64,000 bases of DNA from Yamadazyma tenuis (GCF_029203305.1 NC_089461.1:2480001-2544000), one strand, 5' to 3'. Positions 27,952 to 38,218 are shown, counted from the first letter of the stretch. Numbers and translations: made by a program. The notes: generated by a model from the letters alone, not told the origin.

Positions 27952-29586
27952 TCAGCCATGGAATTGAAAAAGAGAACCAGTCTCAATACCCTCGTAAATG
28001 GGAACTAATGAAGAAGTAACATAATTTTGTATGTGCTTCTCCTCCCAAGGAACATAATGTTCGCTTTGTTTGTAAAAGAATCGCAAATGGGACTCAGTTT
28101 TTTGACAGGTGGAAAGGTGGTGAACACTGTTGGCCTTGAAAAGAGTCTGTCCGCTTTTGGCTTTGTGGGAAAATAAGCTTCTTGATCTTATCCTTCGGTA
28201 GCTGCATGGTCCACAGAAACAAATGGAGTATTCTTGGTTGAATAGCTCTTTGTATTTTCGACAAGTTTCTGTGAATCCGGCAATTAGCTTCAGTTCTTCA
28301 ATCTGGTCGTTGTGTCTCAATACTTTTCCACAAGCTTCTTGGGTATAAGCCTGATACCCCGATTGGTTCAATTGATGGGTATTCCAGACTAACTCAATGT
28401 CCAAAGTAGGAACTACCGTAAAGGTAGCATCTTTGAACACCAACACAAAGTTCTTGTATCGTTCAATTCCATCTTCAATGATGTCTTCAAGCAATTGAGA
28501 GTAGATCCAGTTTGACTGCTCCATACTAGTAATGAACTTACCCTGGCTAGCAACACACTCCACCAAATCATCTTGTAAGTGGAATGCATTACCAGGAATC
28601 GTCAAGTTAATGGGGTTTATCCCCATATATGATCTCATTTGAGTGAACGACTTCAAGGAAATGGAACTACCCAACTCATCGATAAACTGTTCAAAAGTCT
28701 TGGACACCAAGTTCATAAAGGTATTCTTTACCAATTCCAACCGAATCCGAGACTCTTGGTACTCCGAAGTGACTGGGTACCAGAAGTCCATGACATCTTT
28801 CCAGAAGATGCGTTTGTTCAACTCATCGTGAGACATCAGGTTCTGGAACCCACAGTTGCAGTTTTCAAATTCCGATACTTGGAACCGAGAGTCTGCAAAG
28901 TCTATCAATGGTATGGTAACAAGGTCTTGAGCACAAACAGGACAATGGATCATCAAGACCATTGAAGCATCAAACATCTGGTAAGAATCGTATACAAAAG
29001 AGCCGGTATCTTGCATAAACGATTCGAAGTTGGCCTGCAACTGTGCTGTTGGAACAAAGACAAAAGTGGAATCATTTATAAGGTCAGTGATTGCCTTTAA
29101 TGGGAATGAGTAATTGAAAAATCCCTGCAATTGGTTTCTTTTGCAGTGGTTGGTGAAAGAAAGTGTTTTCAACATGAAAGAATGCCACACCATGATCACG
29201 TCAATAGGTGGCAGCATTCGGTCCAAAGTTTCGGAAAGTGCTGAAGTAGAAATGCCTTTGATTGCATTCATGAACACCAAAAACCGTCTTGCAGCCATTG
29301 TCACGTACGTTTTCCACAAATGTTCATTGTCGTCGGAGGCTATGATTCTCTTCTTTAGCTCTGCAAAGCACCGCAAAAGCTTCAAATGGGCCACAATTTC
29401 CCGTGGTGCAGGAGGACCATTGGGCACCACGTCCTGTGCAAGCTCTAAGCACGATGTAGACCTATTAAAGGCTTCCTGGATAAGTGCGTCAGTATGGGGA
29501 GGGATTCTGGGAGTTGATGAGCCCAAGCTCATGGTGATATTTGTGATTGACGGAGTATAAATGTAGCTCATTATAGCCTGGGACAT
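27952..29586 (-). CDS. GRDP-like (DUF1399) protein
   Basis: 544 residues. Two copies of the GRDP/DUF1399 signature are visible: MLPPIDVIMVWHSFMLK in the N-terminal half and VVPTLDIELVWNTHQLN in the C-terminal half. Cys/His clusters that could bind metal are HCPVCAQDLV, CNCGF and CFCGPCSYRR. Plant GRDP proteins are stress-linked, but the fungal members have no established function. A TATATATATA at 29606-29615 lies only 20 bp before the first ATG, so translation may start at a downstream ATG such as 29532 (MSLGSSTPR). The assignment is from motif memory. Confidence 0.75.
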   Translation of the reverse strand: MSQAIMSYIYTPSITNITMSLGSSTPRIPPHTDALIQEAFNRSTSCLELAQDVVPNGPPAPREIVAHLKLLRCFAELKKRIIASDDNEHLWKTYVTMAARRFLVFMNAIKGISTSALSETLDRMLPPIDVIMVWHSFMLKTLSFTNHCKRNQLQGFFNYSFPLKAITDLINDSTFVFVPTAQLQANFESFMQDTGSFVYDSYQMFDASMVLMIHCPVCAQDLVTIPLIDFADSRFQVSEFENCNCGFQNLMSHDELNKRIFWKDVMDFWYPVTSEYQESRIRLELVKNTFMNLVSKTFEQFIDELGSSISLKSFTQMRSYMGINPINLTIPGNAFHLQDDLVECVASQGKFITSMEQSNWIYSQLLEDIIEDGIERYKNFVLVFKDATFTVVPTLDIELVWNTHQLNQSGYQAYTQEACGKVLRHNDQIEELKLIAGFTETCRKYKELFNQEYSICFCGPCSYRRIRSRSLFSHKAKSGQTLFKANSVHHLSTCQKTESHLRFFYKQSEHYVPWEEKHIQNYVTSSLVPIYEGIETGSLFQFHG

Positions 29587-30111
29587 CGACGGGAGATTGG
29601 ATCCCTATATATATACTTCTACGGGCTCATGCATTTCCGTTCCCGCGGAATGACTTACCGAGTTGTAATCTAATCGTGCTTAGCCTCGTAAATGGTTTTT
29701 TTGCAGCTGCGAATAATTTAATAACCGAGCGTGCGTTGAATGACTACATTTTGAATGGTTAAAGTTTATTTGTAACTGATTGTAGCCGAAGGGATATAAA
29801 AGACCGTTGGATTTCCGAACAGGACCATATATAGATGTCTACAACAAGGGTCATGATCCGTGGTGATACCAGTATCAGGATCTATGGTGATTCTGGTGCC
29901 GATGCTGGTGCCAGAAGCCGAGGCCGCGCACGGTCCCTGCGCGAAACGGGGCTGACCTGATGATTCCCTCCGATCCTCGTGACGTCAGAAACTATAGCTA
30001 TCTACTAACCGCCATTAACCGAAGGGGGTCTTCATACAATACACAACGTTGCAGATAAGCCCCGGTATCAGTTTCCATTAGCGTCTCACCCGTCATTAAT
30101 CAGCACTCATC
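29587..30111. promoter_or_regulatory. GRDP promoter region
   Basis: 525 bp between the GRDP start and TFC7 stop. Contains the TATA run at 29606-29615, an imperfect GGTGAT/CTGGTGCC repeat around 29855-29920 and a perfect TGACGTCA at 29980-29987. No gene seen. Confidence 0.6.
29980..29987. promoter_or_regulatory. CRE-type site TGACGTCA
   Basis: Perfect ATF/CREB palindrome about 395 bp before the GRDP start codon. In yeasts Sko1 and Aca1/Cst6 bind such sites in stress-response promoters; use here is inferred. Confidence 0.45.
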
Positions 30112-31434
30112 CTAAGTATCTTGGCCATTACCTTGAACTTCGGTGCGATCCGTTGACAAAATTTCCCCCGTAGCATCGGCTCGGCTTCCCTTTTCCAACT
30201 GATTGATCATTTGTTTGTAGAAATGGGTGTCGTTAGCACCACCTCCCACCTTGACCCTCTCTTCCTCGATTTTCTTTTCAACGATTTTGGTGTTGGAACA
30301 CCAGCTTAAATGCTCTGTGTTCTTGGAAACAAGTTCTCCATACTCGTCAAAAATCAAGTCGGTTCCCACCAATTTCGACCATTGAAGCTTGTAAACCTGC
30401 TCATCTATAAGGGTAAGATTTCCTATCAAATCATCATCAAGCAGCTTACTGGTGAGCTTTGCCAATGGATGCGCATCAACAATATCACTGATCTGAAATT
30501 TGGAAGTGGGCTTGATCAAACTTCCACTGTCACCGTACTTGGGGACGTCTACTGTGATGTAAAAGTCCTTTGCAGTTGGTTAGTATATTAAAATTCCCCA
30601 CGGGGTTGCACTCTATCTACGTACTTGCATGTCTTGATTTGCTTGTTTCTCTCTCTCGGCCGCGAGTCTTCTAGCTTTGATATCTTCATCGGATCCAGCT
30701 TCAAATCCGGAGTGGAAGTCCCAGTTCATTTCTTCTCCTTGGCTCAAAAACTCACAGTTGCCGTTCATTTTGAGTTCCCAAGTTTCCCCGACTTTTTGGT
30801 ACTTGTCTAAGGAGCAGGCCCCTGCCCTCAACACCGTTTCGTCCTTATCCAAGTACTCAAACACATCGTTGAAGCCCATCAACGACATACCCAACGCGAT
30901 CTTGGTGGCAGCGTGGGTGATGATGAGAATGTTCTCGATGTGCGGATACTTTGACTCGAACACCAGGAAAAACTTGCTCCAGAAGAACTTGCACCGGGCG
31001 AAAATGTCGGTTTCGGTTTCTCCCGTCAAACTGGGAACCACTCCCACCGTCTTGTCCCTATCCCATTCGTCTGCATTAGATAAATGACTGAAAAACTTGG
31101 ATAGCGCATCGTAGTTGGCAGGTTCAGGAATCACTCCTCTACCAACCTTATACCACTCACCAACACCCCGCTCCAATACAATTGGGATATCGAGAGCCTT
31201 GCTTATGGGCTCGCCGGTTTCCACACACCTATAAAAGGGAGAACTCAAGATGAATTGAGGTTGTTGGTTATGAGGGAGCGACGCAATATACTCAGCTAGT
31301 TCCTTAGCCTGGTCAACTCCGTGGGGTGCCAACGGAGGATCACTATCAATCCCAGTAGGATTGGGAGGGTGTGGGGGTGGCAACCAGTTCATTCTATATC
31401 CATGTCTGGCGATATAAATGTGTTTTAATGCCAT
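30112..31434 (-). CDS. TFC7: TFIIIC subunit Tfc7 (tau55), two exons
   Basis: Subunit of the RNA polymerase III factor TFIIIC that binds tRNA-gene promoters. Exon 1 is 30625-31434 and exon 2 is 30112-30567, joining in frame to 421 residues (435 in S. cerevisiae). Exon 1 encodes the histidine-phosphatase-like domain: IYIARHGYRMNW near residues 5-16, FYRCVETGEPISK, and IITHAATKIALG. Exon 2 begins DFYITVDVPKYG and carries the C-terminal tau55 domain with YKLQWSKLVGTDLIF, the Tfc8-contact region by homology. Without splicing, exon 1 ends in a stop four codons past the junction. Confidence 0.93.
30568..30624 (-). other. TFC7: Spliceosomal intron in TFC7 (57 nt)
   Basis: On the minus strand the intron starts GTACGT, contains a perfect TACTAAC branch site (plus-strand 30579-30585) and ends CTGCAAAG. 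The branch-to-acceptor distance is very short, as in compact yeast introns. Removing it joins codon CAA to GAC in frame and restores the conserved C-terminal domain. Confidence 0.92.
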
Positions 31435-32000
31435 GTTGTTGAGAAGATGCGATGGTTTTATGGTTGTTTTTGTTGAGGTGCGAACTCCGCGAAGTGATCA
31501 GGAACTTAAGAGAACACAATCAGCTAGCAAGGCAGAACCACTTACATAGGAACACAACCAACTAACAACGTATATCGGACCACTGTTGTAGTATTGGTTG
31601 TGAGACTCTCTTCTGGGTGTTTATATTAACCACCTTATCAATGGTGGAATTAGTCAACTAGTGACAATGAAACACTCCTCAAAATTTTGCATACCTATGG
31701 TCATTCTGCTTATAAGTGGTACAAATCATCTCCATTATCTGAGACTCCATTAACGGTTATTCCTGTTATTCTCATAATAATGCTCTGGCCCAGTAAAATC
31801 TATTGAACCTACTTCAGAAAACAACGGACCCAAAAATTGCTTCTGACGTATATTTTCTATATTCTCTGCATGACTAATCTCTACAAACCATCCTCCTGTG
31901 TTCTCCTCTATTTGATGCTTACAATTAACATCAAATCTTCGTAATGTCTCTCGTAAGATGCTCGCAAAAACAAGTGCGATGTACCCCGGATTCTGTATAA
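31435..32000. promoter_or_regulatory. TFC7/maltase divergent intergenic region
   Basis: 566 bp, AT-rich toward the maltase gene. The long spacer fits a sugar-regulated maltase promoter. I could not identify a MAL-activator or Mig1 site with confidence. Confidence 0.5.
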
Positions 32001-33740
32001 ATGGATTCGACTACCCAGAGTTTCCGTCTACAAACAAAAAACATGACAATCAACTATAAATGGTGGAAGGATGCCACGATCTACCAGGTATGGCCTGCCT
32101 CTTTCAAAGACTCCAACGGGGACGGAATTGGGGATATTCCTGGTATAGTTTCCAAACTTGACCACATCAAGAACTTGGGTGCCGACATCATCTGGTTATC
32201 TCCAATGTATGACTCCCCCCAGAATGACATGGGATATGATATCAGTGACTACGAGTCTGTGTATCCCAAGTACGGGACTTTGGAAGACATGGACATCTTA
32301 ATTGACCAGATCCACAAAAGAGGAATGAGGTTAATCTTGGACTTGGTTATTAACCATACTGCTGCTGAGCACAAATGGTTTCAGGAAAGTAAAAGCTCCA
32401 AAACCAACCCCAAGAGAGACTGGTATATTTGGAAGCCTCCCAAGTACGATTCTAAGGGTAACAGACAACCTCCCAACAACTGGGTGTCATATTTCTCTGG
32501 TTCTGCGTGGGAATATGATGAAACCACCGGTGAATACTATTTGCACTTATTTGCCAAAAACCAACCAGACTTGAACTGGGAAAATGAACACACCAGAAAT
32601 GCTCTCTACAAGTCTGCCCTTTCTTTCTGGTTCGATAAAGGCATTGATGGGTTTAGAATTGATACTGCGGGTATGTACTCCAAGGATCAGAGGTTCTTGG
32701 ATGCACCTATTGTATTCCCAGACAGAGAGTTCCAGCCGTGCAAATTATACCACCAGAATGGCCCAAGAATCCATGAGTTCCATCAGGAAATGTTTAAGAG
32801 GGTAACTTCCAAGTATGATGCAATGACTGTAGGTGAAGTGGGACACTCTTCTCACGATGAGGTTCTTAAGTACGTGGGTGCTGGTAGAGGTGAAATGAAC
32901 ATGTTATTCTTATTTGATATGGTGGAACTAGGATCTGATCCTCGTGACCGGTTCATCTACAATGGATACAATTTGCCAGATCTCAAGACGGCTGTGACTA
33001 ACCAAGCAGAGTTCATTGGGACCGAGGGCTGGACAACTGTGTTTAATGAGAACCATGATCAGCCAAGGTCTGTAACCAGATTTGGTAACGATGATCCTAA
33101 ATGGAGAGTACAGTCAGGCAAGTTGCTAGCATTGTTAATGAGTTCTCTTAGTGGAACACTCTTCCTTTACCAGGGACAGGAAATTGGAATGACCAATGTG
33201 CCTAAAGAATGGCCCATCGAGGAATACAAAGATATCAACTCCATGAACTATTATAATGAGTTGCTTCAAGAAGGTGCCAGTGATGAGAGAATAGCCCAGT
33301 TTATGAAGGTACTCAATCTTGTAGCAAGAGACAATGCCAGAACTCCGGTTCAGTGGGATGCTTCTGCTCATGCAGGGTTTTCAACGGGAAAGCCTTGGAT
33401 GAGAGTTAATGACAATTATCCCGATATCAATGCCGAGTCTCAGTACAATGATCCTCATTCGCTTTATAATTTCTGGAAACTGTGTCTTTCTCTTAGAAAG
33501 CAACATAAGGACTTGTTCGTGTATGGAGATCTTGAAATCTTGGATTTCGACAACCAGAAGACCTTTTCGTTCTTGAAAAAATCAGATGATAAAACTGTCT
33601 TGGTGGTGTTGAACTTTACTGATAAAGAAATTGACTTTGAGCCTTTGGTCAAAGGAGATCTCAAGCTCTTACACAGCAATTATACTAAAGTTTCCCAACA
33701 GTTGGAACCATATGAAGGCAGAGTTTATAGTGTTTACTAG
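32001..33740 (+). CDS. Maltase (alpha-glucosidase, GH13)
   Basis: 579 residues, cytosolic GH13 alpha-glucosidase hydrolysing maltose-type alpha-1,4 linkages. Catalytic nucleophile Asp is in GFRIDTAGMYSK, the acid/base Glu in MTVGEVGHSS and the third Asp in NENHDQPRSV. The Thr-Ala after the nucleophile is the pattern of S. cerevisiae maltases, whereas isomaltases have Val-Gly, so maltase activity is favoured (inference). A second in-frame ATG (MTINYKWWKDA, codon 15) matches the usual N-terminus. A dedicated maltose permease or MAL activator is not in the window. Confidence 0.93.
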   Translation: MDSTTQSFRLQTKNMTINYKWWKDATIYQVWPASFKDSNGDGIGDIPGIVSKLDHIKNLGADIIWLSPMYDSPQNDMGYDISDYESVYPKYGTLEDMDILIDQIHKRGMRLILDLVINHTAAEHKWFQESKSSKTNPKRDWYIWKPPKYDSKGNRQPPNNWVSYFSGSAWEYDETTGEYYLHLFAKNQPDLNWENEHTRNALYKSALSFWFDKGIDGFRIDTAGMYSKDQRFLDAPIVFPDREFQPCKLYHQNGPRIHEFHQEMFKRVTSKYDAMTVGEVGHSSHDEVLKYVGAGRGEMNMLFLFDMVELGSDPRDRFIYNGYNLPDLKTAVTNQAEFIGTEGWTTVFNENHDQPRSVTRFGNDDPKWRVQSGKLLALLMSSLSGTLFLYQGQEIGMTNVPKEWPIEEYKDINSMNYYNELLQEGASDERIAQFMKVLNLVARDNARTPVQWDASAHAGFSTGKPWMRVNDNYPDINAESQYNDPHSLYNFWKLCLSLRKQHKDLFVYGDLEILDFDNQKTFSFLKKSDDKTVLVVLNFTDKEIDFEPLVKGDLKLLHSNYTKVSQQLEPYEGRVYSVY

Positions 33741-33804
33741 ATTAACTTTCATATAGTATATAATAATGCCAAGACTGTATTTTGATTTTGGAACACAATG
33801 TTCA

Positions 33805-36800
33805 CTAGAATGAGCTTGGGGAAGTGATAGGTTGGTTGTAACCATCGTCCAATGACTCCAAGAAATCATTTAAATAAAATCCTACCAACATCACCGAGTA
33901 AATTAACATCAATATCACTCCTTTAAAGTAGTTGGATTTGCCTTCAGCATAGATATAGGTGAATAAATAAATGGATATCAATGTGGCTATGATATCCCAT
34001 CTGGGGAATACCAAAGAAAAGGTTTGTAACGGATCTCCAAAATCCCGGTACATGGAGTAAATTGCTAACACTGGAACCTGAATCAAAACCACTTGTAAAG
34101 CATAGGCACTACCAATCTCCATCGATAAAGCAACGTTTCCTCCTAAAGCAAACGAGATGGCATTCAAAAATTCGGTTGTATTCGGAACTAATGCAAATAC
34201 TGTCAACCCCAAGAACTTAGGGTTGATAGGAAAGTCTTGAAGAACTCCATCTACAACATCAACCAAAATCTCGGCTATGACTGCGTAAAGAATCGTCGCC
34301 GATAACAAGATGATCGAGGATTTAGAACGAGACCAATTGGGCGCGTCATGACCACCACCTTGTTCAACGTCTTCTTTTAAATCCTTAAGACTATCTCTTG
34401 TTGGCAACGCATCAGTGGTGGGTCTGAAATCATTCGAAGTTAATGGTTTGGACTTAATGGGAATGGTAATCTTTGGATTTCTTTGTTTGGTAACCTCTAT
34501 TGAAGGTGATGGTAATGCTGTTGAAACCGATGAGCCACCAGGTCTTTTGGCATCTACAGATGACCCATTGGATGCTTGTAAAATAGGACTCAATATCTTT
34601 AGCTTTTTGCTATCAATACTTGTAAGACTTGGGGACCTTAAAGACATACCTTCATCTTTTTTATGTGGACTATGTTCATTAGAAGTGGTGGCCCAAATCA
34701 AAGAAGCATGGGTTCTCAACGTGAAAAGTAAACCACAAGCGTAAGCTAAAAGTAAAGCAACAGCCACTGTGAAAGAAAATGGTCTAATGATATTGTAGTA
34801 CAAAGTGTCCAAAGCAAAAGCAGGTTGAATAAACCTACATGTTGTGCAATTATCTTCAAATGGAGCCAGTATGGTTGTTTCACAAATTTTACACCTTATC
34901 TCATATGAGCCATAAATCTGATAGAATAAAGATGGAGCAAATAGTATCACCATTCCAAACAATAACATCGTAGAAGAAACACCTGCAGACCGTGGATTGT
35001 ATCTTTGAGTCTTCCGTTTCACAGCACCCGCACACATAGACATGCCTGGCAACAACAATACACCTGCCAAAATGGACCCAATCATACCACCTTCAACAAT
35101 CTTAGATTTCGATTGAGATAATGCCACACAGTAAAGAAAGATTTCTACAACAGTAGAAAAGAATGCATTGATCACTGCACCAACTCCCATGGAAGACTGT
35201 GCAGATATCGAAGCAACAGCCTGACCAATGTAAAATGCTAATGGGATTGTCGAGAAAAGACATGCACAAAATAAGAATACTGGTTTTGTGATGAACAATT
35301 CAAGCTCCCACCGTTCTTTAAGCACGTAGAAATCGAAAATGACAAATACCACTGTCATCAAAAGATTCATGAAAAACACGTTGGTACCATCAATAGTGTA
35401 TTTGTAGTAATGTAAGGCACTGCATCTGTAGGTACACAAAAGAATCGATTGGTTAGCACGTTTCCTCTGATCAGCACCGGCGTAATATTTCTTTTCGTCT
35501 TCAAAGTGTAAGGCCAATGGGTGCCTCTTTAAGTGTGTACATAAAAGCATGGTGACATTGCACATAGGGATGGTGAACACTAATAACCAACAAACAATAC
35601 CTACAAGGTAAAAGATTGGTTGCAAAAAACAATAAAATAAGAGGTAGAACATTACTCGGGGAAATGTCCAACTACCTCTACCAAAGAATCTAACCTTGAT
35701 ATCATTTCTGTTATCCTGTTCATCCTCTTCAATTGCACTGGTGTGAGCTTCATCGTTGTCATGACTTGAACCCCCATGATTATCCTGAAGAAAAGAATAA
35801 GAATCTCTCAAAGCTCTACCCTTATGATCTTTAATCAAGGGCTGGGACTCATTGTTGGAGTTTGTGTTTCTACGTGGGGGTGCAAAGAAGAGCCTGCCTT
35901 CTTCTTCACGTCTCCATCTGTGGAACTCCCCAATGGAGGAACCATAAACATCATCTTCATCCAAATAGTTCTCATCCTTGTTCAACAAAACAAATTTGCC
36001 AAAAGGATGTAACCAGAACTTTCCAACCTTATAAATTAACTTGATGTAGACCCTTGAATTCTTCTGGATACCGAAGCCAGATACAAAGAATAACACTACC
36101 GAGAAAAAGGTGCACACGAAATATAAGAATAGTCCCAAAGTAATTGTCCACAAGAAGTTCGACAAATGAACCCCCAAGTTTATGGTGGGCTTATGCTGAT
36201 TGAACTCGTGGATATCTTCTTCGGCTCGCGTGGCAACAGATCTCTTTTTCTTATACAAGGAGGGTTTCCAGATCTTAATACCAAACGGATGAGTTGAGTT
36301 GATAGCATCCTGTCTTTCTCTCAAATTCAATGATTCCATGGTCTGAGACGATGAAGAAGATTTCACTGACTGTGATTCTACTTCATCATCGTCTTCTTCA
36401 TCCTCGTCATCCTCAATTAACGGGGTACTGACCACATTAGCTGATAAGTACTCCTCATCAAGATCTTCTAGTGCTTTCATATTTTCCTGGGCCGCCAACA
36501 AATGGTCCCGTATAGTACCTTCTGCTGGAGGGTATTTACTTGAGTCGATCTCGTTTATTTTTGACATTTCTGGAGTTTCGGGAAAGTAGCTAGAGCTACC
36601 TTCTTGTTGGGGTAGTTCCTTCTTGGACTTCTTGAGATATAATGCTTTCAAAGCATCATTGTACCCCTCGAGATACTCCTTATCCAACTTGGCCTGTCTT
36701 CGTGGGGCACTGTCGTTGTCATCATCTATATCATCATCGATGTCATCGTCGACTGAAAATACTAGTTTATTATGACCTGAAGGTAACCTCTTTATATGCG

Positions 36801-36936
36801 GCCTCGATTTCTTTCGTAATTTCGACGAGGCTTTGGGTTTCAACGTAGGGGAAGCGTTGCCCGACGTGGGCCCAGAAACAATCCGAGAGTTCAGCACGTC
36901 TCCTGGGGGTTTCTTTGGGTTGATAGTATCTGGCAT
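33805..36936 (-). CDS. VNX1: Vnx1-type vacuolar cation/H+ antiporter
   Basis: 1043 residues from the ATG at 36936 (MPDTINPKKPPGD); the upstream frame is open only from a TTG. Vnx1 exchanges Na+ and K+ for protons across the vacuolar membrane. A 260-residue acidic cytosolic N-terminus with Asp-rich tracts precedes many membrane segments of the Na/Ca-exchanger superfamily. Two alpha-repeat-like motifs are NAFFSTVVEIFLYCVAL and ALVPNTTEFLNAISFALGGN. Near residues 683-701 lies a CKICE...NCTTCRF cluster, two CxxC pairs that may bind metal. A long hydrophilic loop separates the two exchanger halves. It converges with the maltase gene over 64 bp. Confidence 0.92.
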   Translation of the reverse strand: MPDTINPKKPPGDVLNSRIVSGPTSGNASPTLKPKASSKLRKKSRPHIKRLPSGHNKLVFSVDDDIDDDIDDDNDSAPRRQAKLDKEYLEGYNDALKALYLKKSKKELPQQEGSSSYFPETPEMSKINEIDSSKYPPAEGTIRDHLLAAQENMKALEDLDEEYLSANVVSTPLIEDDEDEEDDDEVESQSVKSSSSSQTMESLNLRERQDAINSTHPFGIKIWKPSLYKKKRSVATRAEEDIHEFNQHKPTINLGVHLSNFLWTITLGLFLYFVCTFFSVVLFFVSGFGIQKNSRVYIKLIYKVGKFWLHPFGKFVLLNKDENYLDEDDVYGSSIGEFHRWRREEEGRLFFAPPRRNTNSNNESQPLIKDHKGRALRDSYSFLQDNHGGSSHDNDEAHTSAIEEDEQDNRNDIKVRFFGRGSWTFPRVMFYLLFYCFLQPIFYLVGIVCWLLVFTIPMCNVTMLLCTHLKRHPLALHFEDEKKYYAGADQRKRANQSILLCTYRCSALHYYKYTIDGTNVFFMNLLMTVVFVIFDFYVLKERWELELFITKPVFLFCACLFSTIPLAFYIGQAVASISAQSSMGVGAVINAFFSTVVEIFLYCVALSQSKSKIVEGGMIGSILAGVLLLPGMSMCAGAVKRKTQRYNPRSAGVSSTMLLFGMVILFAPSLFYQIYGSYEIRCKICETTILAPFEDNCTTCRFIQPAFALDTLYYNIIRPFSFTVAVALLLAYACGLLFTLRTHASLIWATTSNEHSPHKKDEGMSLRSPSLTSIDSKKLKILSPILQASNGSSVDAKRPGGSSVSTALPSPSIEVTKQRNPKITIPIKSKPLTSNDFRPTTDALPTRDSLKDLKEDVEQGGGHDAPNWSRSKSSIILLSATILYAVIAEILVDVVDGVLQDFPINPKFLGLTVFALVPNTTEFLNAISFALGGNVALSMEIGSAYALQVVLIQVPVLAIYSMYRDFGDPLQTFSLVFPRWDIIATLISIYLFTYIYAEGKSNYFKGVILMLIYSVMLVGFYLNDFLESLDDGYNQPITSPSSF

Positions 36937-37154
36937 GGAAAAGTTTATTTTAATTCCTTTCAGGTACCTTTTCTCGTTTAGTTGGAGTGCGAAATGGCTG
37001 AAGGGGTCCAACAATAGAGCCAAAGTGCCCGGAGATTGAATTGTACCAAAAGCGTTTACAAGTGAAATGATAGGGGTATTTTGATGTTAAACATAGAATT
37101 CAGCCTAATGTTCAATATGTATCATATTTAATGTATTTCAAACAGCAGGGCTCT

Positions 37155-38147
37155 TTACGACCCTAGTCTAAACCCCCGTCCTTTGAAGTAGGAGCCTGTG
37201 GTAGTAGCCGAGGCTTCTGACTTCAAGTCTGATCTAACAGGTTCGATAGGCTTTCCAAACGCAGTGATTCTTTTAGAACTTCTGTCAACAGGATACTTGA
37301 GAATCAGGTATACCCACGAAGGAGCAGGTAAGTATCCTCTGTCGAAAACTGTGTCGTTGATAAAGTCATCTGCCAACGATACTTGGTTAGTTCCCACCCT
37401 GTTTCTGGAATAGATAGACGACGAATAGAACTTTCTGTAGAACTGAGGAAACAAGTTATAAATTGGAGCTGTACTTGATTGGAGACACTGGTATAAATAT
37501 CCACCGGCAATGCCCATACTTGAGTCTACCAAGCCGTCATAACCGTGAACAACTGCCTTGATGAACAACGTGAACATCGGAAGGTAGTACGCCTTGATAG
37601 GAACGATTCCAAGGAAATTAACAATGGAGTTCTTCTGGCCACGAGCCCAAATGTAGGTGATGCAAAGCAACATCAGCTCGTGGTGTCTAGTAATACGAGT
37701 TGGGTCGTAGAAATAGTATCCCACCGTCATGGTCAATATAGACGTTCCACAAATCAACGTGAACCAAAGACAATCTGGGAAGTTTCCTTTGAACTTGCCT
37801 ATCTCCACGTTGTTGGCAAACTTATAGAAAAAGTAGATGTCAAGCACAGCGCCCATTCGATTCCCGTCCAAAAATCCGGCTGGCACCAAGAAAGAGGTAA
37901 AGCACCTGTAGCATTCAAACACAAGTAATAGGACCAGCTTAACCGCTTCAGTCCAAGTTCCCATTGTAAATACTGCCTTGGTGTACTCGAATTCTTCAAT
38001 GTATATCAGTGGGTGGAAAATCATCTGCTGTGGGTCTATTATACCCAATGAGATGAGCATACATACCGACAAAGTGGACACGGTGAAAAATCGGGCAATA
38101 GGAGGTATATTACCTACACTTTCGGCTAACGTGGGTTGTCTACTCAT
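37155..38147 (-). CDS. DFM1: Derlin Dfm1, ER membrane protein
   Basis: Derlin-family rhomboid pseudoprotease that recruits Cdc48 to the ER for degradation of membrane proteins. 330 residues from the ATG at 38147 (MSRQPTLAESVGNIPPIARF). Hydrophobic segments include ARFFTVSTLSVCMLISLGII, VKLVLLLVFECYRCF and LWFTLICGTSILTMTVGYYF. FLDGNRMGAVLD is a conserved derlin loop. The C-terminus carries an SHP-type Cdc48-binding box, YFKGRGFRLG. An in-frame ATG at 38207 would add 20 residues but lies only 11 bp from the SMD1 ATG, so the shorter form is preferred. Confidence 0.92.
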   Translation of the reverse strand: MSRQPTLAESVGNIPPIARFFTVSTLSVCMLISLGIIDPQQMIFHPLIYIEEFEYTKAVFTMGTWTEAVKLVLLLVFECYRCFTSFLVPAGFLDGNRMGAVLDIYFFYKFANNVEIGKFKGNFPDCLWFTLICGTSILTMTVGYYFYDPTRITRHHELMLLCITYIWARGQKNSIVNFLGIVPIKAYYLPMFTLFIKAVVHGYDGLVDSSMGIAGGYLYQCLQSSTAPIYNLFPQFYRKFYSSSIYSRNRVGTNQVSLADDFINDTVFDRGYLPAPSWVYLILKYPVDRSSKRITAFGKPIEPVRSDLKSEASATTTGSYFKGRGFRLGS

Positions 38148-38218
38148 GGCTGGTGAAAAGAGACTTGTGAGCCAAATTTCTGTGCGCGAACTGCTTTCCA
38201 GTTGCATCTCACCCACAC
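38148..38218. promoter_or_regulatory. Shared 71-bp DFM1/SMD1 promoter
   Basis: Only 71 bp separate the two preferred start codons of these divergent genes. Part of one gene's promoter must therefore overlap the other's coding region. Confidence 0.55.

Noticed and set aside
27805..28008. Small plus-strand frame overlapping the Maf and GRDP genes
   Set aside because: Lies antisense to two recognised genes and has no coding character of its own.
30520..30612. Two separate genes instead of TFC7
   Set aside because: Perfect intron signals join the two frames and together give the known Tfc7 domain order and length.
38148..38207. Longer DFM1 form starting at 38207
   Set aside because: Would leave 11 bp to the SMD1 start; the derlin homology begins after the ATG at 38147. 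Not fully excluded.
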